50,190 nucleotides of DNA from Gammaproteobacteria bacterium (GTDB lineage Bacteria; Pseudomonadota; Gammaproteobacteria; Enterobacterales; Alteromonadaceae): positions 1 to 50,190 of the forward strand of contig JAHKAA010000033.1 of NCBI GenBank assembly GCA_018825965.1. The letters are read 5' to 3'. Shown piece by piece: positions 1 to 8,008 of the stretch (position 1 is its first letter; each line of letters starts with the position of its first letter). Under the pieces are notes generated by a model. It did no database searches, was not told the origin of the DNA, and worked only from the letters and a program-made list of their open reading frames with translations. Position numbers and translations under genes: made by a program.

Positions 1-30
1 ACCACTCCCGCGCCAGGTACATTTTGAATT

Positions 31-106
31 GGGTCATTAGCTCAGCTGGTAGAGCAGCGGACTTTTAATCCGTTGGTCGATGGTTCGAATCCATCATGAC
101 CCACCA
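31..106 (+). tRNA. tRNA-Lys(TTT), copy 1
   Basis: A 76-nt cloverleaf with encoded CCA. The acceptor pair is GGGTCAT/ATGACCC, the T-loop is GGTTCGAATCC, and the anticodon loop CTTTTAA gives anticodon TTT at 64-66. It is identical base for base to the two copies that follow, and probably shares one transcript with them and possibly nadA. Confidence 0.97.
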
Positions 107-122
107 ATTCAAAACCTACTCT

Positions 123-198
123 GGGTCATTAGCTCAGCTGGTAGAGCAGCGGACTTTTAATCCGTTGGTCGATGGTTCGAATCCATCATGACCCACCA
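123..198 (+). tRNA. tRNA-Lys(TTT), copy 2
   Basis: Second identical 76-nt tRNA-Lys with encoded CCA, anticodon TTT, separated from copy 1 by a 16-nt spacer that contains no promoter or terminator. Co-transcription with the neighbouring copies is therefore likely. Confidence 0.97.
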
Positions 199-219
199 CT
201 TTTTCGATTCTCCTTGCAT

Positions 220-295
220 GGGTCATTAGCTCAGCTGGTAGAGCAGCGGACTTTTAATCCGTTGGTCGATGGTTCGAATCCATCATGACCCACCA
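220..295 (+). tRNA. tRNA-Lys(TTT), copy 3
   Basis: Third identical 76-nt tRNA-Lys with encoded CCA, 21 nt after copy 2. A block of tRNA-Lys genes directly upstream of nadA is also found in E. coli, so this looks like conserved synteny rather than a new insertion. The spacer to nadA holds a probable promoter (339-344). Confidence 0.97.
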
Positions 296-315
296 TGCAA
301 TCATCGCCTTCTTTA

Positions 316-344
316 TGTTTCCAGCTACACTTTTTGTGTATAAT
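316..344 (+). promoter_or_regulatory. Probable nadA promoter
   Basis: A perfect TATAAT lies at 339-344. The best hexamer 17 nt upstream (316-321) is only a weak -35 match, so the -10 carries the call. A start near 351 would give a very short nadA leader of about 14-23 nt. Confidence 0.5.
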
Positions 345-364
345 GCCGCACTTTTTAAAACCGG

Positions 365-1432
365 GTGGCCGTTATGGATCAAGCACTGCACTTCAACGAA
401 CTTGACTTTGTATTCCCGAAAAAACCTTTGCCGTTAAATGCGGATCAAAAAGCTGCCTACAAAGAACGTATCAAGCTTTTATTACAGCAACGTGATGCTG
501 TGCTGGTTGCACACTATTACACTGATCCTGAAATTCAGGCTTTAGCTGAAGAGACGGGCGGTTGTGTTTCTGACTCATTGGAAATGGCGCGTTTTGGTAA
601 TAAACATCCGGCGAAAACCCTGATTGTCGCCGGAGTGAAGTTTATGGGCGAAACCGCCAAAATTCTGAACCCGGAAAAAACTGTTTTAATGCCTACGCTC
701 GATGCGACTTGCTCATTGGATTTAGGCTGCCCTGCAGATGCGTTCAGCGCTTTTTGTGACGAGCATCCTGACCGTGTGGTTGTGGTCTATGCCAATACCT
801 CTGCTGCGGTAAAAGCCCGTGCTGACTGGGTGGTGACTTCATCTATCGCATTAGACGTCGTAGAGCACTTAGACAGCGAAGGCAAAAAGATTTTATGGGG
901 CCCGGATCGTCATTTGGGTGCTTATGTACAAAAACAAACCGGAGCCGACATGCTGTTATGGCAAGGTGCTTGTATTGTGCATGATGAGTTTAAAGCCAAG
1001 GCGCTGGTGGAGCTGAAAAAGCAGTATCCAAATGCCGCTGTGCTGGTTCACCCTGAATCCCCGGCCAATGTGGTGGATTTAGCTGACGCTGTAGGTTCTA
1101 CCAGTCAGTTGATCAAAGCCAGCCAGACCATGCCAAACGACACCTTTATCGTGGCAACAGACCGTGGCATTTTCTACAAGATGCAACAAGCTATGCCAGA
1201 TAAGACCTTTATCGAAGCTCCAACGGGCGGTAACGGCGCAACGTGCCGCAGCTGTGCACATTGCCCATGGATGGCCATGAACGGTCTGAAGGCGATTGAG
1301 GACGCTTTACTGCAGTCTGAAGGTCACGAAATTTTTGTGGATGCAGATTTACGTGAACAGGCGTTAATCCCGCTGGATCGGATGCTGAACTTTGCAAAAT
1401 CGGCGCAAATGCCGGTAAAAGGCAACGCCTGA
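365..1432 (+). CDS. nadA: Quinolinate synthase NadA
   Basis: Makes quinolinate from iminoaspartate and dihydroxyacetone phosphate in de novo NAD synthesis, in the cytoplasm. The 355-aa protein is collinear with E. coli NadA. It keeps the three cysteines expected to hold the catalytic [4Fe-4S] cluster, C116, C203 and C300 (E. coli C113, C200 and C297), with C300 inside the C-terminal CRSCAHCPW motif. The start is uncertain. GTG at 365 gives MAVM, matching the MSVM N-terminus of E. coli NadA, but there is also an ATG at 374 with a GGGTGG-like element just upstream. It follows three tRNA-Lys genes as in E. coli. No pnuC follows; the next gene is tRNA-Ser. Confidence 0.97.
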   Translation: MAVMDQALHFNELDFVFPKKPLPLNADQKAAYKERIKLLLQQRDAVLVAHYYTDPEIQALAEETGGCVSDSLEMARFGNKHPAKTLIVAGVKFMGETAKILNPEKTVLMPTLDATCSLDLGCPADAFSAFCDEHPDRVVVVYANTSAAVKARADWVVTSSIALDVVEHLDSEGKKILWGPDRHLGAYVQKQTGADMLLWQGACIVHDEFKAKALVELKKQYPNAAVLVHPESPANVVDLADAVGSTSQLIKASQTMPNDTFIVATDRGIFYKMQQAMPDKTFIEAPTGGNGATCRSCAHCPWMAMNGLKAIEDALLQSEGHEIFVDADLREQALIPLDRMLNFAKSAQMPVKGNA

Positions 1433-1493
1433 GTCTTTGGTGGGAAGAGTTGCTGAAAATTCCAGCAAAAGAACAGGCTTATGTATTTAACTG

Positions 1494-1522
1494 TTGCACG
1501 GCGCGGTGATTTTCAATAGGAT
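1494..1522 (+). promoter_or_regulatory. Promoter of tRNA-Ser
   Basis: TTGCAC (1494-1499) and TAGGAT (1517-1522) are separated by exactly 17 nt. They are followed by a GC-rich CCGCGC discriminator, typical of stringently controlled stable-RNA promoters. The predicted start near 1529 leaves a short leader containing the palindrome GCTTGCTGTAGCAAGC before the tRNA. Confidence 0.7.
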
Positions 1523-1547
1523 AGCCGCGCTTGCTGTAGCAAGCCCC

Positions 1548-1637
1548 GGAGAGATGGCTGAGTGGCTGAAGGCGCACGCCTGGAAAGTGTGTTTAGGTTA
1601 ATCCCTAACGAGGGTTCGAATCCCTCTCTCTCCGCCA
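1548..1637 (+). tRNA. tRNA-Ser(GGA)
   Basis: A 90-nt class II tRNA with a long variable arm. The acceptor pair is GGAGAGA/TCTCTCC with discriminator G and encoded CCA. The anticodon loop CTGGAAA gives anticodon GGA. It has its own promoter upstream and a rho-independent terminator directly after it, so it is a monocistronic unit. Confidence 0.96.
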
Positions 1638-1646
1638 GATTAAAAC

Positions 1647-1684
1647 AAAAAGGCCCACGCTTTTAGCGTGGGCCTTTTTGTTTT
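1647..1684 (+). terminator. Rho-independent terminator of tRNA-Ser
   Basis: The GGCCCACGC arm (with A-rich flank) pairs with GCGTGGGCC around a TTTTA loop, followed by a T-tract. It starts 10 nt after the tRNA CCA. Confidence 0.93.
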
Positions 1685-1687
1685 AAA

Positions 1688-1767
1688 CCGGAGAGCGAGG
1701 TCTTGGTTCGAACCCTTAGTTCGACCGGTTTGCCGGGAGCAAACCGGAACGCGCTTTAGCGCGGCCC
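1688..1767. repeat. Structured intergenic repeat, copy 1
   Basis: An 80-nt unit beginning CCGGAGAGCGAGG. It contains the palindrome GGTTCGAACC, a 9-bp hairpin (1725-1733 with 1739-1747, loop CGGGA) and a second hairpin CGCGC-TTTA-GCGCG (1750-1763). It is matched in length by the unit at 1850-1929. A third small hairpin, GGGCA-GGA-TGCCC, follows it. No ORF covers it. The role is unknown. Confidence 0.85.
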
Positions 1768-1849
1768 AGAAGGGGTGGAGGGCAGGATGCCCGGAATAAT
1801 CCCTTGGTGCTGCTGTCGCGCAGGAAAGTTCGGGGCTTTTTCATTTAAT

Positions 1850-1929
1850 CCGGAGAGCGAGGATTTGGTTCGAACCCTTAGTTCGACAAATTCGCCGGGA
1901 GCGAATTTGGACGCGCTTTAGCGCGGCCC
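1850..1929. repeat. Structured intergenic repeat, copy 2
   Basis: Second 80-nt unit. The 5' half and the CGGGA loop match copy 1. Four of the nine base pairs in the first stem (1887-1895 with 1901-1909) differ from copy 1, and all four are compensated. The CGCGC-TTTA-GCGCG hairpin follows at 1912-1925. Downstream, a GCCAGCATC hairpin replaces the third hairpin of copy 1. Together with copy 1 it accounts for the 324-nt gene-free stretch after tRNA-Ser. Confidence 0.85.
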
Positions 1930-2008
1930 GCAGGGCCAGCATCACGGATGGTGCTGGCAATCCCTCTTTGAGCCAGTTTCGTTCGCTCCCTGAGTTTTGC
2001 CAAACCCA

Positions 2009-2704
2009 TCACTCCGACCAATACCAACTAGTCACGTTATAGCGATACGCAGTGGCGCCTTCGCTAGTCACAGCCTTTACCCAGTGCTCAGAGCCCTCTG
2101 ATGACGGATCAAACAATACGCAGCGGTTGTATAAAGGCGCGATAGTCACGGCTTTATCATCCTTCCCCATAAATACCAGTTCGCCGCCGTTATCGTGCTG
2201 CCAGTCTTTATTTAAATAAAGCAGCATACAAATTTCTCTGCCTGGTGAGTCATCTGCGTGTTGATTGACAAAATCGCTGGCACTTAAGCGAAAATAATTG
2301 GTATTAATCTCTGGCTTCGCCACGTTTATATCTGTTATCTGCACACGAAATATACGTGATAACAAAGACATAAACTCATCGCCACGTAAATATGACAAAA
2401 ACTCATAAGCTACAGCTGAAGGACTTTTGTCCGCACCTGGCGCGGAGCGGTCCCAAAGATCTCTCTGCACAAAACGTTGGGTGTTGGGAGTTTTTTGCCA
2501 TTTTTCATCATTCACATATAAAGCAGAGTAGCTATGTTTTTGGGTTTTCCAATGCTGTTCTTGCTGCAAAACATGAATTACTTCAGCGAGTTTGTTGTGA
2601 TCAAATAAATGATCAATCACTATATGATTGGGACTGGAGTGCAATAAAGTCTTTCGATAAGCGCGGATCGCAGTACTGGTTATTTGCTGTTCATTCAGCC
2701 ACAT
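2009..2704 (-). CDS. 2OG-Fe(II) oxygenase (prolyl-hydroxylase-like)
   Basis: Predicted 231-aa cytoplasmic dioxygenase of the 2-oxoglutarate/Fe(II) superfamily, related to prolyl 4-hydroxylase/SM-20-type proteins. The C-terminal double-stranded beta-helix shows the iron triad H149-x-D151 (in NQHADDSPG) and a distal His, best candidate H207 (SEHWVKAV). An Arg about 14 residues later (R221) is placed to bind 2-oxoglutarate. The strand LLYLN followed by GGEL is typical of the fold. The substrate is unknown; family members hydroxylate protein side chains or small molecules. No clear Shine-Dalgarno precedes the ATG at 2704. It is a single gene with no operon partner. Family assignment is good, function open. 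Confidence 0.8.
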   Translation of the reverse strand: MWLNEQQITSTAIRAYRKTLLHSSPNHIVIDHLFDHNKLAEVIHVLQQEQHWKTQKHSYSALYVNDEKWQKTPNTQRFVQRDLWDRSAPGADKSPSAVAYEFLSYLRGDEFMSLLSRIFRVQITDINVAKPEINTNYFRLSASDFVNQHADDSPGREICMLLYLNKDWQHDNGGELVFMGKDDKAVTIAPLYNRCVLFDPSSEGSEHWVKAVTSEGATAYRYNVTSWYWSE

Positions 2705-2974
2705 TGAGACGGTTCACTTGTAGAGTTAAATAATGCTTTAAAGGAGCGATGATACAATATTTTGAGTCGTGTTTATTCACTTAACATCGCTGTAGGGCAT
2801 CTGGTTTGTGCTGAGCCCTTATCCAAACATCTGCCCAACAACGCCATTGAAATAAATCAGCTTTTTTACTACTTTAAAACAAGTTAGTTCATTCGGAACT
2901 GACACTGATCCCAATCTTGCTTTAGCAAAGGTCGCTGGAATTCTGGGATAACATATAAATAAAAGGACTTCGTA

Positions 2975-3226
2975 ATGAAAAACATATTCTTCTTTGATTC
3001 CATGTTAACGCCAAAAATTATTACTGTGGTGTATTGGATCTTATTGGCTGTTGCCGTATTCAGTGGTTTAGGTGCGATGTTTTCCGATTATGGTGGTGGC
3101 TTTCTGGCAGGATTAGGTATTTTGATTGGTGGTGCTGTGGGTGCTCGTATTTGGTGTGAGCTGCTGATTGTTTTATTTAAGATCAATGCCAACCTGCAGA
3201 AAATTGCAGAGAAGAATGATCAATAA
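2975..3226 (+). CDS. DUF4282 membrane protein
   Basis: An 83-aa inner-membrane protein with two hydrophobic segments (about residues 15-36 and 42-68), separated by a Gly-rich turn, and the ending WCELLIVLFKINANLQKI, typical of DUF4282. The family is widespread and of unknown function. An AAAGGA ribosome-binding site lies 8 nt before the ATG, and a strong hairpin follows the stop. It therefore looks monocistronic. The 270 nt upstream hold no other gene. Confidence 0.85.
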   Translation: MKNIFFFDSMLTPKIITVVYWILLAVAVFSGLGAMFSDYGGGFLAGLGILIGGAVGARIWCELLIVLFKINANLQKIAEKNDQ

Positions 3227-3255
3227 GGATTCTGTCTCGCTCTTTGTGTAATGAC

Positions 3256-3290
3256 GATCAGCAGGCCACTCATTGGCTTGCTGATCTTTG
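3256..3290. terminator. Hairpin terminator after the DUF4282 gene
   Basis: A 13-bp stem (3256-3268 with 3274-3286, one G-T pair) with loop CTCAT, followed by CTTTG. It lies between the convergent DUF4282 gene and the 85-aa gene. The T-tract is weak, so termination is probable rather than certain. Confidence 0.6.
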
Positions 3291-3303
3291 CCGCAGCACA
3301 GCT

Positions 3304-3561
3304 TCAACCCACACGCCATTCCAGGCCATAATGTGCAAATAGTTCAGCATCTTTAGCAAACCACAATTCAAAAGCATGAACATCAAAACCTTCTTGTCTG
3401 GCCAGCCTGAATATTCTGACGGACAGCTCAAGTAAATCACGATAGCCCCAGGCTTTGCCCTGATAAATTACAGTTAAATCAGGGTGTTCAGCCAATATCT
3501 CTATGGCTTTCATCGTCTGATTTAATCGCCGTAATTGCTCTGTGCGCCATGTTGTGTTCAT
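3304..3561 (-). CDS. Hypothetical protein, 85 aa
   Basis: Not recognised. It encodes an 85-aa soluble protein without signal peptide or membrane segment. It is helical in character, with many Leu, Glu and Arg and a Trp/Phe-rich C-terminal half (FELWFAKDAELF). A good ribosome-binding site (AAGGAG, 7 nt before ATG) and a start well separated from the neighbours support a real gene. It lies 92 nt downstream of the CLCA_X-type gene on the same strand and could share its transcript. Confidence 0.65.
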   Translation of the reverse strand: MNTTWRTEQLRRLNQTMKAIEILAEHPDLTVIYQGKAWGYRDLLELSVRIFRLARQEGFDVHAFELWFAKDAELFAHYGLEWRVG

Positions 3562-3653
3562 TGTTCAGCTCCTTGGGTCAAAATACTGTCAGTATCTGTT
3601 GAGTTCAGAATGCTGTTCAATATTTGTGCCATGGTTTTAGCTGGCAGAAGAAT

Positions 3654-4439
3654 TTAGCGCAGCGCCCGGCCCAGCAAAGAAAAATAGCCAAGCCAGTGGT
3701 GGGCCAATAAGGAAGACAACGCAGGATCCGGGTATAAACCCGTTTTGGCCGCTTTGCTTTTTAAGGTGCCGCTGACCAGAAAGCTGTTTTTAAGCTGTTG
3801 TTGTTGCAGCATATGCTCAAAAGCCCGCGCAGCCAGCTCTTCCGGCCTGGCGTAATAATAAATGCCATGAGTCTGATCAAAGGCAGCACAAGTTTTGACA
3901 TAGCTGTTGGATCCTGTTCCGTCGGCGGATAAAAATAATGCGGCAAAGCTTTGATCCAAATACTGATTCAGCGGATGAGGGGATAGAGTGGCATTATTCA
4001 GCCAACTGGAACTGGCAAAAGCCGAAGATGGAAGCTCATCGCTGAATAATTTACTGCAAATGTAATGGTCAAAGGCGTGGAACCATTCATGGGCTAAACT
4101 GCCGCCACCGGCGTTTTTCGCCAAAGCCAGTAATCGACCCTGAGGTTGATAAAAAGCACAACTGCCTTGTTGACCACCAATACCAAAATTCAGACTCAGG
4201 CTTTGATTTAATGAAATCACTTGCTTGGGTACTTGTAACAGCAACATCAAATCAGATAACGCATCAAAAAACAGGTTAGCCGCCAGTTGTTGCTCTGCTG
4301 CAGTGACCCAGCGGCCGATTTTAATACTTTGGAAACCAAAAACTTTGACTATGTCCAAAAAGCTGACGTCGGCACCGGATCTGTGCTCCGGACCGTTTCG
4401 AAAATAGGCCTGCTGAATGCGTGGTACTAAATCAGCCAT
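3654..4439 (-). CDS. CLCA_X-type protein with HExxHxxDH zinc-protease motif
   Basis: A 261-aa protein without signal peptide. The centre carries AHEWFHAFDHY: H117-E118-xx-H121 followed by D124 and H125. A later EELAARAFEHM segment (about 200-210) could supply a third metal ligand. This arrangement resembles gluzincin-like proteases and the LPD1-type domain of polyvalent proteins. I associate it with the family named CLCA_X, common in Alteromonadales and Shewanella, without being able to search. The substrate is unknown, and the N-terminal 100 residues have no recognised domain. The ATG at 4439 lacks an obvious Shine-Dalgarno. It is divergent from paeA across a 157-nt promoter region. Confidence 0.7.
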   Translation of the reverse strand: MADLVPRIQQAYFRNGPEHRSGADVSFLDIVKVFGFQSIKIGRWVTAAEQQLAANLFFDALSDLMLLLQVPKQVISLNQSLSLNFGIGGQQGSCAFYQPQGRLLALAKNAGGGSLAHEWFHAFDHYICSKLFSDELPSSAFASSSWLNNATLSPHPLNQYLDQSFAALFLSADGTGSNSYVKTCAAFDQTHGIYYYARPEELAARAFEHMLQQQQLKNSFLVSGTLKSKAAKTGLYPDPALSSLLAHHWLGYFSLLGRALR

Positions 4440-4596
4440 AGGGTAACTGGTTCAAATTTAAACATTTTTTGAGTGCTTATGCTGGGAAAACAGAGTTTAA
4501 GTCGTATACTGACAAGCGGTATAGTGGTTTTCAACCGAACTTGACGGCTTTTCTGTGTCAATCTGCGCCAAAACCAATTTAACAAGAGTGATTTTT

Positions 4597-5910
4597 ATGT
4601 CCCTGCTAGAAAATTTACTGATTATGTTGCTGCTGATCAGTGCCAGCGCCTTCTTTTCCATGTCTGAAATAGCTTTAGCTGCTTCACGCAAAATTCGTTT
4701 AAAGCAATTGGCGTCAGACGGTGAACCCCGTGCAGCTTTAGTGTTGCAGCTGCAGTCGAACCCCGGCAGTTTTTTCACCATAGCCCAGATTGGCCTCAAT
4801 GCTGTGGCTATATTAGGTGGTATTTTAGGTGAAGCTGCTTTTACCCCTTATATCTTAAGTTTGCTGAATTTAATTTTTGAAAACCCGGCCAACGAAGGCA
4901 TAGCTTTTGGTTTGTCGGTGTTTTTTGTTACGGCCTTATTTATTTTGTTTGCCGATTTAATGCCAAAACGGCTGGCGATGTTATCACCGGAAAAAGTGGC
5001 GATATCTTTAGTCAATCTGGTATTGCTGATGCTGGTTATTTTTAAACCTTTGGTGTGGTTTTTTAACAGCTTAGCCAATCTGGTATTTAAACTCTTTAAC
5101 GTGCCAATGCAGCGTATCGATCAAATTACGCCCGAAGATATAGTGGCCATGATGGATGAAGGGGCTCAGGCTGGTGTATTGCAACAGCAGGAACGCACCT
5201 TGCTTGAAAACGTTTTTGATATGGACTCCCGCACTGTCACATCGGCTATGACAGCACGCGAAAGCTTAATTTACTTTAACTTAAAAGAAACCGCAGACAG
5301 TATCAAAAACAAAATTGCTGAACATCCTCATGCCAAATTTATTGTCTGTGATGATAGCCTGGATAAAGTAGTAGGTTATGTCGACAGCCGCGATATTCTG
5401 ATGCAAGTCTTGCATCAGCAGCCTATTAACTTACTCAAAGAAGGCATGATCCACACGCCTTTAATAGTGCCGGATTCCTTGTCCTTGTACGAAGTGCTGG
5501 CGCATTTTAAATCCAGTGGCATCGACTTTGCCGTAGTGCTGAATGAATACGCCTTAACAGTGGGCATGGTCACGCTGAAAGATGTGATGAGTATAGTGAT
5601 GGGTGAGCTGGTCAATTCGGACGAAGAACAAATAGTACAGCGTGATGAAGCCTCCTGGCTGGTTGAGGGCTTAACACCGCTGGATGATGTGATGCGGGTT
5701 TTTGATATCGACAGTTTCCCGGATGACGAAAACTACGAAACTATTGCCGGTTTTATGATGTATATGCTGCGTAAAATCCCAAAACGCACCGACTTTGTTA
5801 TTTTCCAGGGTTACAAGTTTGAAGTGGTTGATATCGACAGCTACAAAATTGACCAATTGTTAGTGACTAAGGTGAAAGTTGCAGAAGATGGATCAGAGCT
5901 GAAGCTCTGA
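4597..5910 (+). CDS. paeA: Cadaverine/putrescine exporter PaeA (CNNM/CBS family)
   Basis: A 437-aa inner-membrane protein collinear with E. coli PaeA (YtfL), which exports cadaverine and putrescine under stress. An N-terminal DUF21/CNNM membrane domain (about 1-180, FFSMSEIALAASRK) is followed by a CBS-domain pair (about 200-330) and a C-terminal CorC_HlyC domain ending in KFEVVDIDSYKIDQLLV, nearly the E. coli wording. I start at the ATG at 4597, which has AAGAG about 9 nt upstream and gives the E. coli-like N-terminus. The frame stays open to 4555 but without an initiation signal. Orthology to other CNNM paralogues such as CorB is less likely because the match is full length. Confidence 0.88.
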   Translation: MSLLENLLIMLLLISASAFFSMSEIALAASRKIRLKQLASDGEPRAALVLQLQSNPGSFFTIAQIGLNAVAILGGILGEAAFTPYILSLLNLIFENPANEGIAFGLSVFFVTALFILFADLMPKRLAMLSPEKVAISLVNLVLLMLVIFKPLVWFFNSLANLVFKLFNVPMQRIDQITPEDIVAMMDEGAQAGVLQQQERTLLENVFDMDSRTVTSAMTARESLIYFNLKETADSIKNKIAEHPHAKFIVCDDSLDKVVGYVDSRDILMQVLHQQPINLLKEGMIHTPLIVPDSLSLYEVLAHFKSSGIDFAVVLNEYALTVGMVTLKDVMSIVMGELVNSDEEQIVQRDEASWLVEGLTPLDDVMRVFDIDSFPDDENYETIAGFMMYMLRKIPKRTDFVIFQGYKFEVVDIDSYKIDQLLVTKVKVAEDGSELKL

Positions 5911-5955
5911 TCCTCCATGACTGAACTCACAGTCGTTGTGAATGCTGATTCAGGG

Positions 5956-7836
5956 TCAGGATTTTGAACCTGAACTCTGACCCGCTACCCAGTTTTTCAC
6001 TTTCGTATCCAGCACCGACATAGGCACAGCGCCACCAAGCAGCACTAAATCGTGGAAAGCTTTGATATCAAAGTTGTCACCTAACTGCTCTTTGGCGTAA
6101 GCACGCAGCTCAACAATTTTCAGCATACCCAGCTTGTAACCTAACGCCTGACCAGGCCATGCCATATAACGTTCAATTTCAGACACTACATCAGTTTCTG
6201 TGGTGCCTGTAGTTTCGGCCATGTAAGTAATCGCCTGTTCACGGGTCCATTTTTTCGCATGCAGGCCTGTGTCGACCACTAAACGCACAGAGCGGAATAA
6301 CTCGGCTTTCAGGCGGCCTAAATCACCAAAAGGGTCGTCCTGGTACATGCCCATTTCTTTGGCAACCAGCTCTGAATACAAAGCCCAGCCTTCGACATAG
6401 CTATTGTAAGGCGCAACACGGCGCAGCAGAGGCAAATGCTCCTGAGCTAAATTTAATGCCACTTGCCAGTGATGGCCCGGATTGGCTTCATGGTAAGTCA
6501 GGGTTTTTAAATCAAACTTCGCATTGGCTTTAATGTCGCGCAGGTTAATCCAATAAATGCCAGGTTTGCTGCCATCAATAGCGGGGGAGCTGTATTGGCC
6601 ACCAGCAGCGCTGTCCTGAATTTCCACCGGAATACGGCGCACTTCCACCGGATAAGGTGGCTTAGTCGCAAAGAGCTCTGGCATACGCTGGTTAATTTCG
6701 GCTATGTATGTGTTTAAGTCATCCAGCACCTGCTGACGGCCCGCATCTGAGTCTTCGTATAAGAACCGTGCTTCGCCATTCAGTGCTGTCATTCGTGCAC
6801 CTACAGTGCCTTCTGCATAGCCCTGGGCTTTTAAGATGCTGTCCATTTCCTGGCTTATACGGGCCACCTCATCCAAACCTGTCTGGTGAATTTGCTCTGG
6901 TGTAAGCTCGGTATCACCGAGTTGTTTGACTGACCAGGCGTAAAACTTCTCGCCGTTCGGCTGAGCCCAAATACCGGATTCAGTTCTGGCTTTGGGCAGT
7001 TCTGCGCGCACTGTTGCTGCTAATTGTCGATAACCGGCCTGCACTTGCTGCTCAACCAAAAGGGCGGCTGAGGTCAGGTACTGCTGTTTTGCTTCTGCTG
7101 ACAGCTCTTTCAGCTGATCCAGTTTTTTCGCAAAATCTTTGTACAGCACATGCTCTGTGACGTCGCCGCTGGCATAACCATCTAAAATAGGAAGGGATTT
7201 TTCCAGCAGTACTTTAGGGGCTATCCAGCCGCTGGCAGCGTCAGAGACAAAACGCTGTTCAACAGCTTTTAACGCGGCGCCAAATTTCTCCAGCCGGCTT
7301 AAATAGTTTTTGGCATCCTGCTCATTGCTGATTGGATGCGAATTCTGCAAAGCGCCAGCCATATCAATAGTGGGGCCGTTGATCTGATTGACCACAAAAG
7401 CCGAGAGTCCCATCCAGGAGTCGATATAACCCTGAGGGAAATCTTTGCTACCCGCGTAGTACTGCATAATATTTAGCATTACGGCCTGGTTTTCTGCCTC
7501 AACAGCATCTGCCGGTACAGGCAAAGCTGCAAGCTGACTGATCACTGCATTCAGTTGTTTACGTAGTTGTGCTTCCGCCTCTGCGCTGTAGTTTTCCAGT
7601 TCCGTATGAAAAGCTTTACCTACCACTTCTTCAGATAAACCTAAAGCCGATGCATTTAAAGCACGGGCCTGAAACAGCAGTTGAGTGCCTTGCTGATACA
7701 GCTGTTCTGCACTCTGAGTGGCAGAAGCAACAGCAGCCGGTGGCGTTGTTGCAGTGGATTGTGCTGTTGAAGGTGCATCCTTACAAGCTGTTAGCACCAA
7801 GCCGCTGATGGCTATTGTGAGCAAAGATAAACGCAT
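5956..7836 (-). CDS. DUF885 lipoprotein, putative metallopeptidase
   Basis: A 626-aa secreted lipoprotein: signal peptide with lipobox LTAC (C18), then a Thr/Ala-rich linker to about residue 40, then one long DUF885 domain. The motif HEANPGHH (449-456) is the conserved signature of this family and suggests zinc binding. DUF885 proteins are widespread in periplasms of proteobacteria and are regarded as probable peptidases; a specific substrate is not established here. It is convergent with paeA. The short gap contains a GGGTCAG/CTGACCC hairpin overlapping the gene end that may end transcription in both directions. Confidence 0.85.
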   Translation of the reverse strand: MRLSLLTIAISGLVLTACKDAPSTAQSTATTPPAAVASATQSAEQLYQQGTQLLFQARALNASALGLSEEVVGKAFHTELENYSAEAEAQLRKQLNAVISQLAALPVPADAVEAENQAVMLNIMQYYAGSKDFPQGYIDSWMGLSAFVVNQINGPTIDMAGALQNSHPISNEQDAKNYLSRLEKFGAALKAVEQRFVSDAASGWIAPKVLLEKSLPILDGYASGDVTEHVLYKDFAKKLDQLKELSAEAKQQYLTSAALLVEQQVQAGYRQLAATVRAELPKARTESGIWAQPNGEKFYAWSVKQLGDTELTPEQIHQTGLDEVARISQEMDSILKAQGYAEGTVGARMTALNGEARFLYEDSDAGRQQVLDDLNTYIAEINQRMPELFATKPPYPVEVRRIPVEIQDSAAGGQYSSPAIDGSKPGIYWINLRDIKANAKFDLKTLTYHEANPGHHWQVALNLAQEHLPLLRRVAPYNSYVEGWALYSELVAKEMGMYQDDPFGDLGRLKAELFRSVRLVVDTGLHAKKWTREQAITYMAETTGTTETDVVSEIERYMAWPGQALGYKLGMLKIVELRAYAKEQLGDNFDIKAFHDLVLLGGAVPMSVLDTKVKNWVAGQSSGSKS

Positions 7837-8008
7837 ATTTTTTTCCTTCTGGTTTGGGTGCGTAAACTAGGGCTTATCTTACGCTTTGATTTGTGTCAGT
7901 GCAGCAGACATTTGCGTTAAAACAAAGTAAAAACAACCGGAAGCGCTGTATACTGCTTCATCTTTTTCGAGCCTGGATCTCTGGCTCAGTTGTGTTGATG
8001 ATGGCCTT

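Noticed and set aside
1..15. ACTCCCGCGCCA could be the 3' end of another tRNA
   Set aside because: The 5' part is outside the window, and the acceptor arm does not fit a common tRNA cleanly, so it cannot be supported.
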